A DNA stretch of 64,000 nt from Parvularculaceae bacterium (GTDB taxonomy: Bacteria > Pseudomonadota > Alphaproteobacteria > Caulobacterales > Parvularculaceae), in assembly GCA_028280115.1 (NCBI GenBank), contig JANQMJ010000021.1, positions 1 through 64,000 of the forward strand. The letters run 5' to 3'. The notes beneath the pieces were generated by a model, which saw nothing but the letters and a program-made list of their open reading frames with translations, did no database searches and was not told the origin of the DNA. Positions 61,814-64,000 of the stretch are shown here, piece by piece (positions within the stretch are counted from its first letter, which is position 1; each line of letters starts with the position of its first letter). The position numbers were made by a program, and so were the translations under genes.

Positions 61814-62482
61814 CTAGTCGAAATAGAATTGCGCCGGCGGGGGCAAGGCGAACTTGTCGAACGCATGGTCTTTTTGCGGGCCGTCACGGTCGACCCAGCC
61901 GAGAAACATATGCGCGGACCAGGCGTTCGGATTGGGCTCGATGCGGCCGTGAAAATGGCGCTGTCCCTGATAGGCCACCGCGTCGCCGGGCTTCATTTTG
62001 GTGCGCACATAATCGAGATCGCCGAAATCCTCATAGGCGGTCCGGTGATCGAGATTGTTGTCGGCGATCCGCCCCGGCGCGACGCAAAAATCCCAGATGA
62101 TGTCGTCGGAATAGGCCAGCGTCAGATTAAGGCTGTGCTCATTCGACTCCCGGTCGTTATGCACCACGCATTTCGCGCCCTTGGGATAGACCCGGCTCCA
62201 GGCGTATGCGGGCAGAAGCTTCTTCTGGGTGACCTTCTCCATGATCGGGGTCAGCCCCCACAAAAAGCCGTAAGAAAACGGAAAACTCGTGGGCGGCAGT
62301 TCGTAGGACGGAACCGGCAGCAGCAATTCATCCGGACCCGAGAGGAACTTTCTCTGGCTTTCCAGCGTATTGCCCATGGCGAGCTGCATGATCGACGTCA
62401 GCGTGCTTACGACCTGAACCGGCATCAACTCGGGCAGGCATACGAAACCGTTCGCGTAATACTCTTCAGATTCGTCCGTCAT
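61814..62482 (-). CDS. 2-oxoglutarate/Fe(II) oxygenase-like protein
   Basis: 222 residues, cytosolic. A probable double-stranded beta-helix with an iron site: His108-x-Asp110 in 'KCVVHNDRESNEHSLNLTLAYS' and a distal His in 'AVAYQGQRHFHGRIEPN' (His176 or 178), followed by Arg. The 'H-x-D ... H' plus 'hHGR' spacing (about 70 residues) fits phytanoyl-CoA/prolyl-hydroxylase-like folds. Substrate unknown. Divergent from the acyltransferase; 250 bp from pckA. Confidence 0.65.
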   Translation of the reverse strand: MTDESEEYYANGFVCLPELMPVQVVSTLTSIMQLAMGNTLESQRKFLSGPDELLLPVPSYELPPTSFPFSYGFLWGLTPIMEKVTQKKLLPAYAWSRVYPKGAKCVVHNDRESNEHSLNLTLAYSDDIIWDFCVAPGRIADNNLDHRTAYEDFGDLDYVRTKMKPGDAVAYQGQRHFHGRIEPNPNAWSAHMFLGWVDRDGPQKDHAFDKFALPPPAQFYFD

Positions 62483-62633
62483 GGTCTCGTCGCTTGTCGG
62501 GCGCCTGGCGCCACGATCGCGGCGCGCTGATGGTTAATGCCTGCTTTGCCGCGGGCCGCAAAGACTACATTTACGCCTTTTTAAACTCAAGCTCGGTCCC
62601 ATATTGCGAGCGCGCGCGTCGCCGAGATTTGCT

Positions 62634-63566
62634 ATGATGACCCATCGACCGTTCATAAAGGCTGGAAAGCCGCCGCCGGAGCCGACCTCACTCTTGACCG
62701 CCGACACCGCCACAGCCGAGGCGCGCGCGCCAGCCAAACATATTGTCGACGAGCTCATCGAAGAGCGCGCGCAAAAACTCATGCGTTCATCCTTATGGCC
62801 GCTTTATAGAGCGTTGCTGTATCCCATGCTGCTGTACAAGCCGGCGGTCAAAATGGCCGACGCTATCGCGCCGTTGTCAGCGCGGGGGGTCTTTGACTAT
62901 GTCAGCGCGCTGTTGCATCTCGAACTGGAGGTCGCCGGGCTCGACCATATCCCGCCCAACGGGCGCGTTTTGATCGCCGCGACGCACCCGACAGGCATTC
63001 CGGACGGCATCGCGATGTTCGACGCGCTTAAAGATCGCCGCCCGGACATGACGTTCTTCGCCAATCGCGACGCCATTCGGGTCGCCCCGGCGCTGGAAGA
63101 CATGATCATCCCCGTCGAATGGGTTCCGCAAAAGCGCACGCGCCTGCGTTCGCGCGAAACGCTCGTCTCGGCCATTCGCGCCTTTCAAGCCGAGCGCTGC
63201 GTCGTTCTTTTTCCCTCGGGGCGGCTCGCGTTCATGGGCGACGACAAAGAGCTGGTCGAGCAAGAATGGCTCCCCTCGGTGGCGATTTTCGCGCGCAAAT
63301 ATAATTGCCCGCTGGTGCCGGCGCATGTCGATATGCGCAATTCCGGGCTTTATTACTGGTTCTGGAAAATCAATACGGAACTGCGCGACATCACGCTGTT
63401 TCACGAACTCCTCAACAAGAAGGCCAAGCGCTACAAGATTACCTTCGGCCCGGCGATCGCGCCCGATGCGTTAAAAGGCGATCCGCACGACGTCTCCGCA
63501 GCGCTGCGCGAACACGCCGCAAGCGCCGTCGTCGCCGGCAGGCCCTGGCGGCCCCTTGAACCGTGA
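62634..63566 (+). CDS. Lysophospholipid acyltransferase (PlsC-like) family protein
   Basis: About 310 residues. Acyltransferase motifs: 'GRVLIAATHPTGIPDGIAMFDALKDRRPDM' (His/Asp block, about residue 117), 'FFANRDAIRVAPALEDMIIPVEW', 'VVLFPSGRLAFMG' (FPxGR), 'CPLVPAHVDMRNSGLYY'. The spacing from His to Asp is one residue longer than the textbook HX4D, as in the 'HPTGI(A/P)DG' subgroup. Likely acylates a glycerolipid or related envelope lipid. Tandem ATG at 62634/62637; RBS weak. Confidence 0.85.
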   Translation: MMTHRPFIKAGKPPPEPTSLLTADTATAEARAPAKHIVDELIEERAQKLMRSSLWPLYRALLYPMLLYKPAVKMADAIAPLSARGVFDYVSALLHLELEVAGLDHIPPNGRVLIAATHPTGIPDGIAMFDALKDRRPDMTFFANRDAIRVAPALEDMIIPVEWVPQKRTRLRSRETLVSAIRAFQAERCVVLFPSGRLAFMGDDKELVEQEWLPSVAIFARKYNCPLVPAHVDMRNSGLYYWFWKINTELRDITLFHELLNKKAKRYKITFGPAIAPDALKGDPHDVSAALREHAASAVVAGRPWRPLEP

Positions 63567-63570
63567 GGCG

Positions 63571-64000
63571 CTACGGCGCCGGCGTCACGCTGATCGGTCG
63601 GCGCGCCAGCACTTTCTTGTTACCTTGAATATAGCGCAGTTCGTAATCGCCCGATTCCTTCGGCATACGGACTCTCGCCGGACTGCCGCCGCGGACATAG
63701 CCGTAAGTGACGTATTTTGTATCCTCGGACCCGAGCGCGGAAACCGCTACATAATCGCCCGACCCCGGCGGCGGGCCGGTGAAGTCGACCTCGACGATCG
63801 TATTGGCCGGCGCCGAGGCCGGGGCGTTAAGCGTCGCCGTCGCCGGGGTCACGGTGATCGCCTGGCGGGCGATGACTTTCTTATTGCCCTGCACATAACG
63901 GATTTCATATTCGCCCGCATCGAGCGGCATGCGCAGCTCGGCCGGGCTGCCGTTTCTGACATAGCCGTAATCGTTATATTTTTTCTCCGGCGCATCGGGT
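63571..64000 (-). CDS. Repeat-domain protein, C-terminal part (vWA-protein-associated repeats; cut by window edge)
   Basis: The last 142 or so codons of a gene that continues past the window. Two copies of a ~90-residue beta-rich unit are visible: 'YGYVRNGSPAELRMPLDAGEYEIRYVQGNKKVIARQAITVTPA' and, after 'ATLNAPASAPANTIVEVDFTGPPPGSGDYVAVSALGSEDTKYVTYGYV', 'RGGSPARVRMPKESGDYELRYIQGNKKVLARRPISVTPAP'. Such units follow vWA domains in exported alphaproteobacterial proteins; the vWA part would be outside the window. Convergent with the acyltransferase. Confidence 0.75.
   Translation of the reverse strand, partial: PDAPEKKYNDYGYVRNGSPAELRMPLDAGEYEIRYVQGNKKVIARQAITVTPATATLNAPASAPANTIVEVDFTGPPPGSGDYVAVSALGSEDTKYVTYGYVRGGSPARVRMPKESGDYELRYIQGNKKVLARRPISVTPAP

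Overview
The window is a 64-kb piece of a high-GC (low-to-mid 60s % by eye) alphaproteobacterial chromosome. The gene families point to the Caulobacterales/Parvularculales side of the class (marine or aquatic heterotroph): a class GN sortase with its VIT/vWA target, a CC0125/CC1285-type lipoprotein, a DUF6607 protein beside a TonB-dependent receptor, VC_2705/DUF4212 symporter, an ArsR-ArsI-ArsC-aquaporin operon. No rRNA, tRNA, CRISPR array, phage or IS transposase was recognised.

Layout. 1-3.2 kb: start of pheS (cut by the window edge), a membrane-anchored unknown protein, a P1-family peptidase, and rplT-rpmI with promoter and terminator. 3.4-9.4 kb: secreted aspartyl protease, secreted amidohydrolase, Lrp/AsnC regulator, DUF6356, YeiH-type exporter and two unknown proteins. 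9.5-19.9 kb: succinate dehydrogenase, with sdhCDA separated from sdhB by a CADD-like diiron enzyme, a degenerate M19 dipeptidase, a RodZ-HTH/TonB fusion, a dienoyl-CoA-isomerase-like crotonase and the sortase/target pair. 20.1-22.1 kb: tightly overlapped arsenic operon. 22-25 kb: zapE, macrodomain protein and a protein with tandem 'SDHD' repeats. 25-31 kb: sodium symporter pair, MFS transporter, rimM-trmD-rplS. 31-44.5 kb: PhoD-type phosphatase, M28 peptidase, Fur-like TonB receptor/DUF6607 divergon, glycosyltransferase, redoxin, mdh, LysE, porin, AGCS symporter. 44.8-48.8 kb: rpsP and ffh, with a low-GC DUF2513 gene between them and a striking 127-bp tandem duplication of the ffh start. 48.8-57 kb: DAACS symporter, low-GC BglII/BstYI-like restriction-modification pair, S9 peptidase, tandem PilZ, lipoprotein, MscS channel. 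57-64 kb: a MITE-like element, rph, hrcA-grpE, pckA, a 2OG-oxygenase-like protein, an acyltransferase and a truncated repeat-domain protein.

Several usually compact housekeeping clusters are broken open here: rplT/pheS, sdhCDAB and ffh-rpsP-rimM-trmD-rplS. Small mobile or repetitive features lie at or near some of the breaks (three copies of a dispersed hairpin repeat, the 127-bp duplication, a telomere-like inverted repeat, the 266-bp element and two AT-rich acquisitions). The items I consider most worth a second look are the ffh duplication with two short coupled reading frames, the MITE-like element with nested stems, the CADD-like enzyme, the M19 protein lacking three metal ligands, and the HTH-TM-TonB fusion.
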